From assembly GCA_032122625.1 (NCBI GenBank), contig JAQBGG010000021.1:1-28805 (forward strand): 28,805 nucleotides of DNA, in the 5' to 3' direction. Under the pieces are notes generated by a model, which was given only the letters and a program-made list of their open reading frames with translations, ran no database searches and was not told the DNA's origin. Source of the stretch: CAXMST01 sp032122625 (GTDB lineage: Bacteria; Actinomycetota; Thermoleophilia; Solirubrobacterales; 70-9). A program made the translations under genes and the position numbers. Each line of letters begins with the position of its first letter. The first letter of the stretch is position 1. This document shows positions 16,284-24,037 of this stretch, piece by piece.

Positions 16284-17564
16284 ATGAGTGGCTTGGCCTC
16301 GATCGTTGCGGTGCTCGGCCTTGTTGCGCTCAACGCCTTCTTCGTCGTCGCCGAGTACTCGCTGCTGACAGCGCGGCGCGGCGTCCTCGCGGCCCACGCC
16401 GACAGGGGCAGCCGGCGCTCAGCGGCGGCCCTGCGGTTGATGGATGATCCGGTCAGGGTGATCTCGACGGTCCAGATCGCGATCTCGGCGATCGCGATCC
16501 TCACCGGCGCGATCGGCGAGCCGCTGATGCGCGATCTGCTCGGCGACGATCTGCCGGCAGCGATCGGTTTCCTGCTCGCCTTCGCGATCGTCGCCTATCT
16601 GACGGTCGTCTTCGGCGAGCTGGTTCCGAAGGCGGTCTCGCTCGATCGAGCCGAGACGCTGGCGCGCCTGATCGCGACCCCGATCGAGCTGGTAGGCCGG
16701 GCCCTGAGCCCGGTCGTCTGGCTGCTTGACCGCTCCGCTCGCGCGGTCCTGAGGCTGTTCGGGATCAGGCACGTCGTCGCCGGGCGCTCGGTCCAGACCG
16801 CGACTGATCTCCGGGACATGGTCGACGAGGCCGAGCAGACCGGCGTGATCCCGCGGGCGCAGGAAGAGCTTCTCCACAACATCTTCGACTTCGCGACCCT
16901 GGAGGCGGGGGACGCCATGGTCCCCGCCCATGAGGTCGTCTGGCTCGACGCCGGGGCCTCTCCCGAGGATGCGATGGAGACGATGATCGAGAGCGTCCAC
17001 ACCCGCTTTCCGGTTGGGGACCAATCACTGGACCACGTCGTGGGCGTGATCCACTCGCGCGAGATCGCAACCGCCGTTCGGGACGGCGAGCCGCCAACGA
17101 TCCGGCCGCTCGTCCGGGAGGCGTTCGTCGTGCCCGAGACCAAGGACCTCGGCGCCCTTCTGCGCGAGTTCCGCGCGAGCCGCGAGCAACTCGCGATGAT
17201 CGTCAGCGAGTACGGGACCACCCTGGGGATCGTCACGGTCGAGGACATCCTCGAGGAGATCGTCGGCGAGATCGAGAACGAATACGAGCTGCCGGACTCG
17301 AGGGTCGAGCGGATCGACGAGGAAACCGTACGCGTGGCCGGCTCGATCACCGTGGACGACTTCAATGAGTCGGAGGGGACAGGGTTACCGCAGGACGGTC
17401 CCCGCACGCTCGCGGGTCTGGTCTTCGATCGGCTCGGCCGTGCCGCCGAACCCGGCGATCGCATCTCGATCGACGGCGTGGAGTTGCACGTCACCGGGGT
17501 CGAGGGCGTGCGGATCACGAGCCTGGAGGTTCAGCGTCCCCGCCGCGATCAACGGGATGCGTAG
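16284..17564 (+). CDS. CNNM/CBS-domain membrane protein (HlyC/CorC family)
   Basis: A 426-residue membrane protein of the hemolysin-C/CorC family, members of which are implicated in Mg2+ or Co2+ transport. The N-terminal DUF21/CNNM domain has hydrophobic segments: LASIVAVLGLVALNAFFVV with AEYSLLTARR, QIAISAIAILTGAIGEPL, and AIGFLLAFAIVAYLTVVFGE with LVPKAVSLDRAE. Two CBS motifs follow (about residues 205-325) with SEYGTTLGIVTVEDILEEIV at the end of the pair, then a C-terminal CorC_HlyC domain. ATG at 16284 follows GGGGG. Its end overlaps by 16 bases the end of the convergent cyclase gene. The ion transported is not known. Confidence 0.92.
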   Translation: MSGLASIVAVLGLVALNAFFVVAEYSLLTARRGVLAAHADRGSRRSAAALRLMDDPVRVISTVQIAISAIAILTGAIGEPLMRDLLGDDLPAAIGFLLAFAIVAYLTVVFGELVPKAVSLDRAETLARLIATPIELVGRALSPVVWLLDRSARAVLRLFGIRHVVAGRSVQTATDLRDMVDEAEQTGVIPRAQEELLHNIFDFATLEAGDAMVPAHEVVWLDAGASPEDAMETMIESVHTRFPVGDQSLDHVVGVIHSREIATAVRDGEPPTIRPLVREAFVVPETKDLGALLREFRASREQLAMIVSEYGTTLGIVTVEDILEEIVGEIENEYELPDSRVERIDEETVRVAGSITVDDFNESEGTGLPQDGPRTLAGLVFDRLGRAAEPGDRISIDGVELHVTGVEGVRITSLEVQRPRRDQRDA

Positions 17565-18217
17565 CGGTCCGGCTCCGCCGAGAAGGCGCCGGCGCACTTC
17601 AGCGAGCAGAAGTGGAACTCGATCCCCGAGTGGGTGAGCCGACCCACTTCATGATCGGGATTCACCGCCATTCGACAGACCGGATCAATCGGCAGTTGCT
17701 CCCTGCCTGAGGCCTCCGACTGCCAGACAGCCTCAAAGACCGCGATCGGCTCGCTGACGTTCTTGAAGGTGCGGGTGCCGAGGGCGTGGAGAGCGACGTC
17801 GTCCATCGAGCTGGAGGCCTGCTTGGTGGCGTCGCTGAGTACCACCTGGCCACCCGCGGCGATCGACGAGACTCTCGCGGCGATGTTGACCGCCGCCCCG
17901 ATGAAGTCCCCGTCGCGCTCGACGGCCGATCCGGTGTGCATCCCAACCCGGACGCTGGGCATGCCGTGACAGTCGCCGACCTCATGGGCGAGCCGCAGAC
18001 CGAGACGAACTGCATCGGCCGCGTCGGCGCCGGCCACCATCAGCGCATCGCCGATCGTCTTCACCTCGCGGCTCTGATGCGCGCCGAGCAGCCCGCGGGC
18101 TGAAGCCACGAAGTCTCCGACCAGGTCGGCTGCATCGACGTCTCCGTGAACCTCGGTCAGGGCGGTAAACCCGGCCAGGTCAGCGAACAGGAAGGTGTGG
18201 GGAGCCTCAGCCTCCAT
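17549..18217 (-). CDS. Class III adenylate/guanylate cyclase fused to a YHS domain
   Basis: A 222-residue two-domain protein. Residues about 5-165 are a class III nucleotidyl cyclase catalytic domain with the expected residues visible: metal-binding Asp13 (FADLAGFTAL) and Asp57 (VKTIGDALMVAG), base-contacting Lys53, and the Asn111/Arg115 pair (GAAVNIAARVSS). It is therefore predicted to be active as a dimer, making cAMP or cGMP. Residues about 177-220 are a YHS domain: IDPVCRMAVNP, then FHFCSLKCAGAF and DRYA, with Cys181, Cys204 and Cys208 available for metal. YHS domains are common on copper ATPases and other heavy-metal proteins. ATG at 18217 overlaps the end of copA by 11 bases, so it is the last gene of the copper operon. 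No membrane segment. That metal binding controls cyclase activity is inference. Confidence 0.88.
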   Translation of the reverse strand: MEAEAPHTFLFADLAGFTALTEVHGDVDAADLVGDFVASARGLLGAHQSREVKTIGDALMVAGADAADAVRLGLRLAHEVGDCHGMPSVRVGMHTGSAVERDGDFIGAAVNIAARVSSIAAGGQVVLSDATKQASSSMDDVALHALGTRTFKNVSEPIAVFEAVWQSEASGREQLPIDPVCRMAVNPDHEVGRLTHSGIEFHFCSLKCAGAFSAEPDRYASR

Positions 18218-20915
18218 CGCGCTCGGACGTCAGCTCGGGCCGTCGCCAGGCCCGCAGCCGGTTCGCGTTCATGACCACCGAGAGGGAGCTCAGCGCCATC
18301 GCCGCGGCGGCGACGATCGGGCTCAGCCGAATCCCGAGAAACGGGTACAGGGCGCCGGCGGCGAGCGGGATGCCGAGGCTGTTGTAGCCGAACGCGAAGA
18401 CGAGGTTCTGGCGGATGTTTCGCATCGTTGCCCGGCTCAGATCGAGCGCGTCGACGACGCCCCGGAGGTCGCCCGAGACGAGTGTCACATCGGCGGCCTC
18501 GATCGCCACATCGGTTCCCGTCCCGATCGCGATCCCGACGTCGGCCTGCGCCAGGGCGGGGGCGTCGTTGATCCCGTCGCCGACCATCGCGACGGCTCGC
18601 CCCTCTTGCTGCAGGCGCCTGACCTCGCTCGCCTTGTCCTGCGGCAGGACCTCGGCGAGGACGCGGTCGATTCCCATTGTGGCGCCGATCGCCTCGGCCG
18701 TGCGAGCGTTGTCACCGGTGATCATCACGACCTCGATGCCTGCTCCCCTCAACGCCTCGATCGCCGCGGCGGAGCCGGGCTTTGGAGTGTCGGCGACAGC
18801 GATGACGCCGGTCGCGCGGCCGTCGATTGCGATCAGCATTGCCGTCTTGCCCTCGGTCTCCAGGCGCGACGCGGCGTCCTCGAGCGCGGCGTGGTCGATG
18901 CCGTTGTCCCCGATCAGCCTGCGGGTGCCGATCAGCACCGTCGCCTCATCGATGGCTGCCTCGATTCCCTTCCCGGTCTCCGATTTGAAGGCAGTCGCTC
19001 GGGGCACATCGATTCCTCGCTCGTCGGCCCCCGCGACGACCGCCTGAGCGAGTGGATGCTCGGAGGAGGCCTCCGCTGCCGCGGCGAGCCTCAGGATCTC
19101 GTTCTCACTCAGATCGCCGATCGCGACAACGTCGGTGAGGGCAGGCTCGCCCCTGGTGATCGTTCCCGTCTTGTCAAGGATCACGGTGTCCAGTTTGTGC
19201 GCGTTCTCCAGCGCCTCCGCCGACTTGATCAGCAGCCCGCTCTGGGCACCGTTGCCGGTGCCGACCATCACCGACAGCGGCGTCGCCAACCCGAGCGCGC
19301 AGGGGCAGGCGATGATCAAGACCGAGACCGCGGTGATCAGAGCGAAGGTCAGCCGCGGATCGGGGCCGAGGTCGAACCAGAGCACAAAGGCACCAATCGC
19401 AATGAAGATCACCGCTGGGACGAAGTAGCCGCTGATTCGATCCGCGACGCGCTGGATCGGCGCCTTCGATCCCTGGGCCTGCTCGACGAGGCGGATGATC
19501 TGGGCGAGCATCGTCTCGCGCCCGACCGCGGTGGCGCGAAAGCGGAACGCTCCGGTCTGGTTGATCGTGGCTCCGATTACCTCGTCTCCGGTGGCCTTTG
19601 TCACCGGCAGCGACTCGCCGGTGACCATCGACTCGTCTATCGAGGAGGTGCCTTCGATGATCTCGCCGTCCACGGGGATCTTCTCCCCGGGCTTGACGAC
19701 GACGACGTCGCCGGGGCTGACGTCCTCGATCGGCATCTCAATCGTCTCGCCCCGCCGCTCGACGCGCGCCGTCTTCGCCTGCATCCCGATCAGCTCGCGG
19801 ATCGCCTCGCCGGTTCCGGCCCGTGCCCTGGCCTCGAGCAGGCGGCCGAGCAGGATCAAGGTGATGATCACCCCGACGGACTCGAAGTAGACGTCGCGCA
19901 GATCCTCGGGAAGGAGGCCGGGCGCGACCGTGACGAGGACGCTGTAAGCGAAGGCGGCCGAGGTGCCGATCGTGATCAGCGTGTTCATCTCGGCCGAGCG
20001 GTTGCGCAGGGCGCGCCAGCCGGTGGTGTGGATCGGCCAGCCGATGAGCAGGAACACCGGCGTGATCAGCGCCAGTTGCAGCCAGTGGTCGGTCAGCAGG
20101 TCGGGCACCCAGCTTGCGTCGAACACCTCGGTCGCGATCGCAGCTAAGAGCACCGGAGCGGTGAGGATCGCGCCACCAACGACGCGCCGGGTGAGGTCTT
20201 GAACCTCAGCCGCCCGCTCGGCAGCCTCGAGATCCGGGCCGGCCGCGGAGCTCGGCTCGGCATGCTCGCGAGCCTCATATCCGCTCTTGGCAACCGCCCG
20301 CTCCAGGTCGGCGATCTCGGCTCGGCCAGGGTCATAGCTGACGTTCGCCCGCTCGACACCGAAGTTGACCGAGGCGCCGTCCACCCCGGGCACCTCCGCG
20401 AGGGCCCCCTCAACGGTTCGCACGCAGCTCGCGCAGTGCATTCCCTGGATGTCGAGATCGACCGAGCTGGAGCCGCTCGTCCCGGCCGTCTCCGTCTCGC
20501 GATCGAGGGGGGAGGGGATCGCCCCCTCGGATCCGCCGCCGTTGCCCCCCGGTTCGACCACCAGCGTGCCGTGAACCATGTTCATTCCGCAGGCGAAGTC
20601 GAACTCGCCCGCGCGGTCGGGGAGCAGCTCGACCGTCGTTCGCTCGTAGGCTGGAAGAGAGGCGTTCACCGCGAAGTCAGGGAAGAGGACCCGCGACGTG
20701 CACTCGCCGCTCTCCTGGCGGTCGAACGTGATTCGCAGCGGCACCCCCTCGCGGACCCGGATCAGGTTTGGCGAGTAACCGCCGCTGACGGTCACCTCTG
20801 CGGTCTGGGTTCCCCCGCTGATTTCGCTGACGCCGCCGCTCCTCGGGCCGAAGAAGAACCACGCGAGCCCGGCGATAGCCAGGAGCCCGCCGGTTGTGAC
20901 GAGCAGCTCAGCCAT
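18207..20915 (-). CDS. copA: Cu(+) P1B-type ATPase with N-terminal cupredoxin and HMA domains
   Basis: A 902-residue copper-exporting ATPase with an unusual N-terminus. Residues 1-24 are a membrane segment (LLVTTGGLLAIAGLAWFFF). Residues about 38-122 are a cupredoxin-like domain with FACGMNMVHGTLVV (Cys109, Met111, Met113, His115) and Cys72. Residues about 152-215 are an HMA domain with GMHCASC (Cys161, Cys164). The ATPase follows: actuator VTGES (431-435), transmembrane CPC (537-539), phosphorylated Asp581 in DKTGT, SSEHPLAQAV, and VGDGINDAPALAQADV. FGYNSLGIPLAAG and MALSSLSVVMNANRLR carry the YN and MxxS residues of Cu(+) transporters. ATG at 20915 overlaps the upstream SHOCT gene by eight bases and has GGGAGAGG ahead of it. 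Confidence 0.95.
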   Translation of the reverse strand: MAELLVTTGGLLAIAGLAWFFFGPRSGGVSEISGGTQTAEVTVSGGYSPNLIRVREGVPLRITFDRQESGECTSRVLFPDFAVNASLPAYERTTVELLPDRAGEFDFACGMNMVHGTLVVEPGGNGGGSEGAIPSPLDRETETAGTSGSSSVDLDIQGMHCASCVRTVEGALAEVPGVDGASVNFGVERANVSYDPGRAEIADLERAVAKSGYEAREHAEPSSAAGPDLEAAERAAEVQDLTRRVVGGAILTAPVLLAAIATEVFDASWVPDLLTDHWLQLALITPVFLLIGWPIHTTGWRALRNRSAEMNTLITIGTSAAFAYSVLVTVAPGLLPEDLRDVYFESVGVIITLILLGRLLEARARAGTGEAIRELIGMQAKTARVERRGETIEMPIEDVSPGDVVVVKPGEKIPVDGEIIEGTSSIDESMVTGESLPVTKATGDEVIGATINQTGAFRFRATAVGRETMLAQIIRLVEQAQGSKAPIQRVADRISGYFVPAVIFIAIGAFVLWFDLGPDPRLTFALITAVSVLIIACPCALGLATPLSVMVGTGNGAQSGLLIKSAEALENAHKLDTVILDKTGTITRGEPALTDVVAIGDLSENEILRLAAAAEASSEHPLAQAVVAGADERGIDVPRATAFKSETGKGIEAAIDEATVLIGTRRLIGDNGIDHAALEDAASRLETEGKTAMLIAIDGRATGVIAVADTPKPGSAAAIEALRGAGIEVVMITGDNARTAEAIGATMGIDRVLAEVLPQDKASEVRRLQQEGRAVAMVGDGINDAPALAQADVGIAIGTGTDVAIEAADVTLVSGDLRGVVDALDLSRATMRNIRQNLVFAFGYNSLGIPLAAGALYPFLGIRLSPIVAAAAMALSSLSVVMNANRLRAWRRPELTSERDGG

Positions 20916-21222
20916 CGGTGTCGCGCCTCTCCCGGTGGGCGCCGAGAATTGCGCGTCGGCGCTCGTCGTACTCCTCGACGGAGATCGTCCCATCGGCAAA
21001 TCGGTGGTCGAGGACCTCGAGGGCCGAAGGTGTGTTGGGCCGCTCCGTGCGCCGCGCCGATAGCTCCCGTGCCAGCCACACCCCGCCGGCAATCACCAGC
21101 CCCCAGAAGATCAACATCCCCGCGCCCATCAGTATCCACCAGCCTCCGTCCCAGTCGTGGTGGCCTTCGAAGCTCTGAGCGAGCGGTAGCCAGGTTGTCG
21201 CCAGAAGCGGGGGGAAGTGCAT
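20908..21222 (-). CDS. SHOCT-domain single-pass membrane protein
   Basis: A 104-residue protein: a Trp-rich extracytoplasmic N-terminus (HHDWDGGWW), one membrane segment (ILMGAGMLIFWGLVIAGGVWLA), then a C-terminal SHOCT motif (ALEVLDHRFADGTISVEEYD). Small SHOCT proteins often accompany copper ATPase genes, but their function is not established. ATG at 21222 is preferred because GGAG lies six bases upstream; in-frame ATGs at 21234 and 21258 are alternatives. It is the first gene of the leftward copper operon and overlaps copA. Confidence 0.82.
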   Translation of the reverse strand: MHFPPLLATTWLPLAQSFEGHHDWDGGWWILMGAGMLIFWGLVIAGGVWLARELSARRTERPNTPSALEVLDHRFADGTISVEEYDERRRAILGAHRERRDTDG

Positions 21223-21230
21223 GATCGTCT

Positions 21231-21267
21231 CCATTGTCTTCGGGGTGTGCAATCCCATTGTCTTCGG
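21231..21267 (-). repeat. 24-bp imperfect tandem duplication in the SHOCT gene leader
   Basis: On the plus strand CCATTGTCTTCGG occurs at 21231-21243 and again at 21255-21267, each followed by a similar GTGTGCAAT/GCGTGCGAT segment. On the minus strand each copy ends in GAAGACAATGG, so the duplication creates two in-frame upstream ATG codons before the preferred start at 21222. Confidence 0.7.
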
Positions 21268-21284
21268 TGGGGCGTGCGATCGAG

Positions 21285-21316
21285 TCCGTAGTAGGTGTGT
21301 GACCGGCTCCGTAGTA
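21285..21316. repeat. Direct repeat TCCGTAGTA
   Basis: TCCGTAGTA occurs at 21285-21293 and 21308-21316, 23 bases start to start (about two helical turns). The second copy nearly abuts the CsoR-type palindrome at 21318. It lies in the region from which both flanking operons must be transcribed, so it may bind a second regulator. Confidence 0.5.
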
Positions 21317-21317
21317 A

Positions 21318-21334
21318 ATACCCAGGAGGGGTAT
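21318..21334. promoter_or_regulatory. Putative CsoR-type copper operator
   Basis: ATACCC (21318-21323), five bases, then GGGTAT (21329-21334): a perfect inverted repeat with the arm sequence and spacing known for CsoR operators of copZA/copA genes. It lies 30 bases before the ABC ATPase start on the right and about 95 bases before the SHOCT-copA-cyclase operon on the left. No csoR gene is in the window. Known from the family: CsoR represses until Cu(+) binds. Confidence 0.75.
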
Positions 21335-21363
21335 ATCTAAGAAGCCTACCCTAGCGGTTGTTG

Positions 21364-22071
21364 ATGTCTGGATCTGATCACCACAGCGGCGCGCCCCGCA
21401 CGGCCGGCCCCAGCCCCCGCAGTGGGCCGGGAAGTCGAGACCCGGTGCTCGCGGTGCGAGACGTCACGAAGAGCTTCAGGCGGGGTCTCGGCCCGCGTCG
21501 CCGTACGATTGATGTCCTCCGCGGCGCGAGCATGGAGGCCCGCTCAAGCGAACTGATCGGCCTCGTCGGTGAGAACGGATCGGGAAAGAGCACTCTGCTG
21601 AAGATCATCGTCGGGATGCTCGAGCGCGATGGCGGCAGCGTCGAACGGAGCGGGCGTCTCGGCTATTGCCCGCAGGTACCACTGGCATGGGAGAAGCTGA
21701 CGATCCGTGAGCATCTCGATCTCTTCGCTCGTGCCTACCGGCTTACGGAAGCGGAGCTCGACAGCGCGACCGAGCGACTCGTGTCGGAGCTGCAGTTCGA
21801 GCGCTATCTCGACTACCGGGTCGAGGAGCTGTCGGGTGGGACGCGGCAGAAGCTCAACCTGTCGCTCGCACTCATGCACGATCCCGATCTGCTGCTGCTC
21901 GACGAGCCCTACGCCGGATTCGACTGGGAGACATACACGCGCTTCTGGGAGATGAGCGCCGGCCTTCGCGACGGCGGCATGGCGATCGTGATCGTCTCGC
22001 ATCTGATCTCTGAGCGGGACCGGCTTGACCGCGTCTACGAACTGCGCGAGGGCCGCCTGGAGGGGGGCTGA
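21364..22071 (+). CDS. ABC transporter ATP-binding protein
   Basis: A 235-residue ABC ATPase. Walker A GENGSGKST, Q-loop region LGYCPQVPLAWEKLT, signature LSGGTRQKLNLSLAL, Walker B LLLLDEPYAGFD and H-loop IVSHLIS are all present, so it should hydrolyse ATP. About 30 residues before the ABC core are Ser/Pro/Gly-rich and probably disordered. TTG codons at 21358 and 21361 precede ATG 21364 in frame; ATG is used, with only a weak ribosome-binding site. The next two genes follow without a gap and encode the membrane part. The overall shape (one ATPase, two ABC-2-like membrane proteins) is like NosF/NosY-type or multidrug exporters. The substrate is unknown; the copper operator upstream suggests copper-responsive expression. 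Confidence 0.88.
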   Translation: MSGSDHHSGAPRTAGPSPRSGPGSRDPVLAVRDVTKSFRRGLGPRRRTIDVLRGASMEARSSELIGLVGENGSGKSTLLKIIVGMLERDGGSVERSGRLGYCPQVPLAWEKLTIREHLDLFARAYRLTEAELDSATERLVSELQFERYLDYRVEELSGGTRQKLNLSLALMHDPDLLLLDEPYAGFDWETYTRFWEMSAGLRDGGMAIVIVSHLISERDRLDRVYELREGRLEGG

Positions 22072-22073
22072 GG

Positions 22074-22781
22074 GTGGCTTCCGCTTCCGTCGCTTTCGTC
22101 CGTGAGCACCTCAGGGCTCGGCTCACCCTGGCGCTGTTGGTGTTGATCCCGGCGCTCTTCGTGATCGCTTCGGCCGCCGTGCTCGGTGAGTTCGCATCGG
22201 CGCTCGGCGGTGCCGTCGCCGGTAGCTCGGCGAGCGCCCTCGGGGCGGGGTGGGCCGCCGCCTTCCTGGCGGGCGCGCTCGGCTTCTTCCAGGTCTCCTC
22301 CTCCCGCGACGCTGACCGGCGCCTGGCCCTCGCCGGGCTCGGGCCGACCCGGGTGGCCGCGGCGCGGATCGGGGCCTCGGCCGCGCTGGCGATGGTCGTC
22401 TCCGCCGCCGCCTTCATCACGCTGGAGCTGAGCGAGCCGCCTCTCCATCCGGCACATGCGGCCGCCGCGATCGCCGCCTTTGCTCTGATCTATGTCGGCC
22501 TGGGCGCGTTGATCGGCTCCTTCGTCTCGGGGCCGCTGGAGGGCTCGCTGACCGTGGCGCTGATCTTCCTGGTCGATATCTTCTCGGGCCCGGGCATGAC
22601 CGACAGCGGCGGTGTCGCGGCGCTGCTGCCCACACGCGGGGTGGCGGAGCTGTTGATCGCAGCCGGCGCCGGCGAGGGGTCGCCCACCGGAGACTGGTTG
22701 GTGGTCCTGGCCACGGTGATCGGGAGCCTCTCGATTGCCTTTGGCGCCTTCTGGTGGGCCGCCAGGCCGAGGACCGGCTGA
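22074..22781 (+). CDS. ABC-2-type transporter membrane protein
   Basis: A 235-residue hydrophobic protein with about six predicted membrane segments (for example LTLALLVLIPALFVIASAAV, GWAAAFLAGALGFFQV, AALAMVVSAAAFI, AAAIAAFALIYVGLGALIG, VALIFLVDIF, VVLATVIGSLSIAFGAFWW). A short motif after the second segment (SSSRDADRRLALAGLGPTRV) matches the equivalent place in the next gene (RSALESDRRLVIAGFSPGEA), showing the two are distant paralogues likely to form a heterodimer. GTG at 22074 lies two bases after the ATPase stop. Confidence 0.82.
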   Translation: MASASVAFVREHLRARLTLALLVLIPALFVIASAAVLGEFASALGGAVAGSSASALGAGWAAAFLAGALGFFQVSSSRDADRRLALAGLGPTRVAAARIGASAALAMVVSAAAFITLELSEPPLHPAHAAAAIAAFALIYVGLGALIGSFVSGPLEGSLTVALIFLVDIFSGPGMTDSGGVAALLPTRGVAELLIAAGAGEGSPTGDWLVVLATVIGSLSIAFGAFWWAARPRTG

Positions 22782-23530
22782 TGAGCGGGCGGGTTCTGAC
22801 AGCGACGAGACTGGGCTTTATTGAGCAGTCGCGACGCCCGCTGCTGCTCGTGCTGCTGGTCACCATTCCTTTCATCTTCATCACCTGGAGCTTCTGGGTG
22901 ACCGAGGAGATTCCCCGGATCGTCACCCTCCCGGGAGGGCAGCTGATTCCGACGACGATGCGCGATATCCACGGCGCGGTCATGGTCCCGATCACGGTCG
23001 CGTTCCTCTCGGGTCTTGTCGGGATGTTCGTCGTCCGCTCAGCGCTGGAGTCAGACCGCCGGCTTGTGATCGCCGGCTTCAGCCCGGGCGAAGCGATGGC
23101 TCCCCGCTTGGCGGTGATGGGGGTGATGACCCTGGTCGTCCTCGCCGTGTCGGTCGCGGTCACGGCAATCGATTTCCAGCCCGAGTCCTGGTCGGCGTTC
23201 GGGGTTGGCAATCTGCTCGCGGGTCTCACCTACGCGCTTATCGGCGCCCTCGCAGGGGCGACGATGGGCGAGTTGGGCGGCGCCTACCTGATGTTCTTCT
23301 TGCCGATGGTCGACTTCGGGATCGCTCAGAACCCGATGTTCTTCGACGGTCGCCCTCCAGAGTGGGCGATGGCCCTGCCCGGGTGGGGGTCGACCCGCGT
23401 GATCGTCGATGGAGCCTTCAGCGCCAACTTCGAGGCCACCGCTGGGTTGCTCGCCGCGATCGCCTGGGGCGTTGTGCTCGCGCTCGGCGTCGTCTTACTG
23501 CTCCGGCGTGCGGTTGCGCCCCGCCATTGA
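22781..23530 (+). CDS. ABC-2-type transporter membrane protein (second subunit)
   Basis: A 249-residue hydrophobic protein with about six membrane segments (LLLVLLVTIPFIFITWSFWV, PITVAFLSGLVGMFVV, LAVMGVMTLVVLAVSVAVTA, LLAGLTYALIGALAG, LGGAYLMFFLPMVDFGIA, LLAAIAWGVVLALGVVLLL). It carries the ESDRRLVIAGFSPGEA motif shared with the preceding gene. ATG at 22781 overlaps the previous TGA by one base (TGATG), so translation is coupled. The extracytoplasmic segment between the first two membrane spans (EEIPRIVTLPGGQLIPTTM) is a possible substrate-contact region. Substrate unknown. Confidence 0.82.
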   Translation: MSGRVLTATRLGFIEQSRRPLLLVLLVTIPFIFITWSFWVTEEIPRIVTLPGGQLIPTTMRDIHGAVMVPITVAFLSGLVGMFVVRSALESDRRLVIAGFSPGEAMAPRLAVMGVMTLVVLAVSVAVTAIDFQPESWSAFGVGNLLAGLTYALIGALAGATMGELGGAYLMFFLPMVDFGIAQNPMFFDGRPPEWAMALPGWGSTRVIVDGAFSANFEATAGLLAAIAWGVVLALGVVLLLRRAVAPRH

Positions 23531-23625
23531 GTCGCCGCAGTCGCTGGTCGGCGTAGGCTCTAATCCCCATCTCATCAAGACCCCCTACAAGACGACCAGG
23601 AATCGATGACAGAGGAGGATCGAAG

Positions 23626-23973
23626 ATGAAGATCAATCGCAAGGTGGTCGCCGTGGTCGCCTCGCTGGGTGCGATTGCAGCAATTGCATTCGGCGCGACC
23701 TACGCGATCGGTGGCTCTGAGGAGAAGGTCACGGGACCCGACTCCACCGATGCCGCGTCAGCGGCGATCAAGGCCGTAGGCGGCGGCACGGTGACCGAGG
23801 TCGAGCATCAGGACGGCGATGGCGCCGGCCTTTACGAGGTCGAGGTCAAGAAGGACGACGGCTCCCAAGTCGAGGTTCACCTCGACGCCGACTTCCAGCC
23901 GCTGGGCACCGCCCCCGACGATGACGCCGGGGAAGGCCCCAACGACGACGCCGGAGAAGGCTCCGGCGGCTAA
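23626..23973 (+). CDS. PepSY-like secreted or membrane-anchored protein
   Basis: A 115-residue protein: basic N-terminus, one hydrophobic segment (VVAVVASLGAIAAIAFGATYAIG) acting as signal peptide or anchor, then a PepSY-like domain (TDAASAAIKAVGGGTVTEVE, LYEVEVKKDDGSQVEVHLDADF), and an acidic Asp/Gly-rich tail with two copies of DDAGEG. ATG at 23626 has AGGAGG nine bases upstream. It follows the ABC genes by 95 bases and is closed by a strong terminator. The acidic tail could bind cations. PepSY proteins are often thought to inhibit proteases, or accompany metal transporters; the role here is inference. Confidence 0.82.
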   Translation: MKINRKVVAVVASLGAIAAIAFGATYAIGGSEEKVTGPDSTDAASAAIKAVGGGTVTEVEHQDGDGAGLYEVEVKKDDGSQVEVHLDADFQPLGTAPDDDAGEGPNDDAGEGSGG

Positions 23974-24001
23974 CGAGACAAGCCCCTCTCTCGGAACGGA
24001 G

Positions 24002-24037
24002 CCCCCGCGGCGCAGTGCGCGGCGCGGGGGTTCGTCG
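24002..24037 (+). terminator. Terminator after the PepSY gene
   Basis: CCCCCGCG (24002-24009) pairs exactly with CGCGGGGG (24023-24030), with a further inner GCGC/GCGC pairing. TTCGTCGTTT follows. This closes the rightward ABC-PepSY unit. Confidence 0.75.

Noticed and set aside
14535..16397. 620-codon open frame on the minus strand
   Set aside because: Antisense to mmsA; His/Asp/Arg-rich shadow without a domain.
18195..20147. 650-codon open frame on the plus strand
   Set aside because: Antisense to copA and the cyclase start; no recognisable domain, and copA has every P-type ATPase motif.
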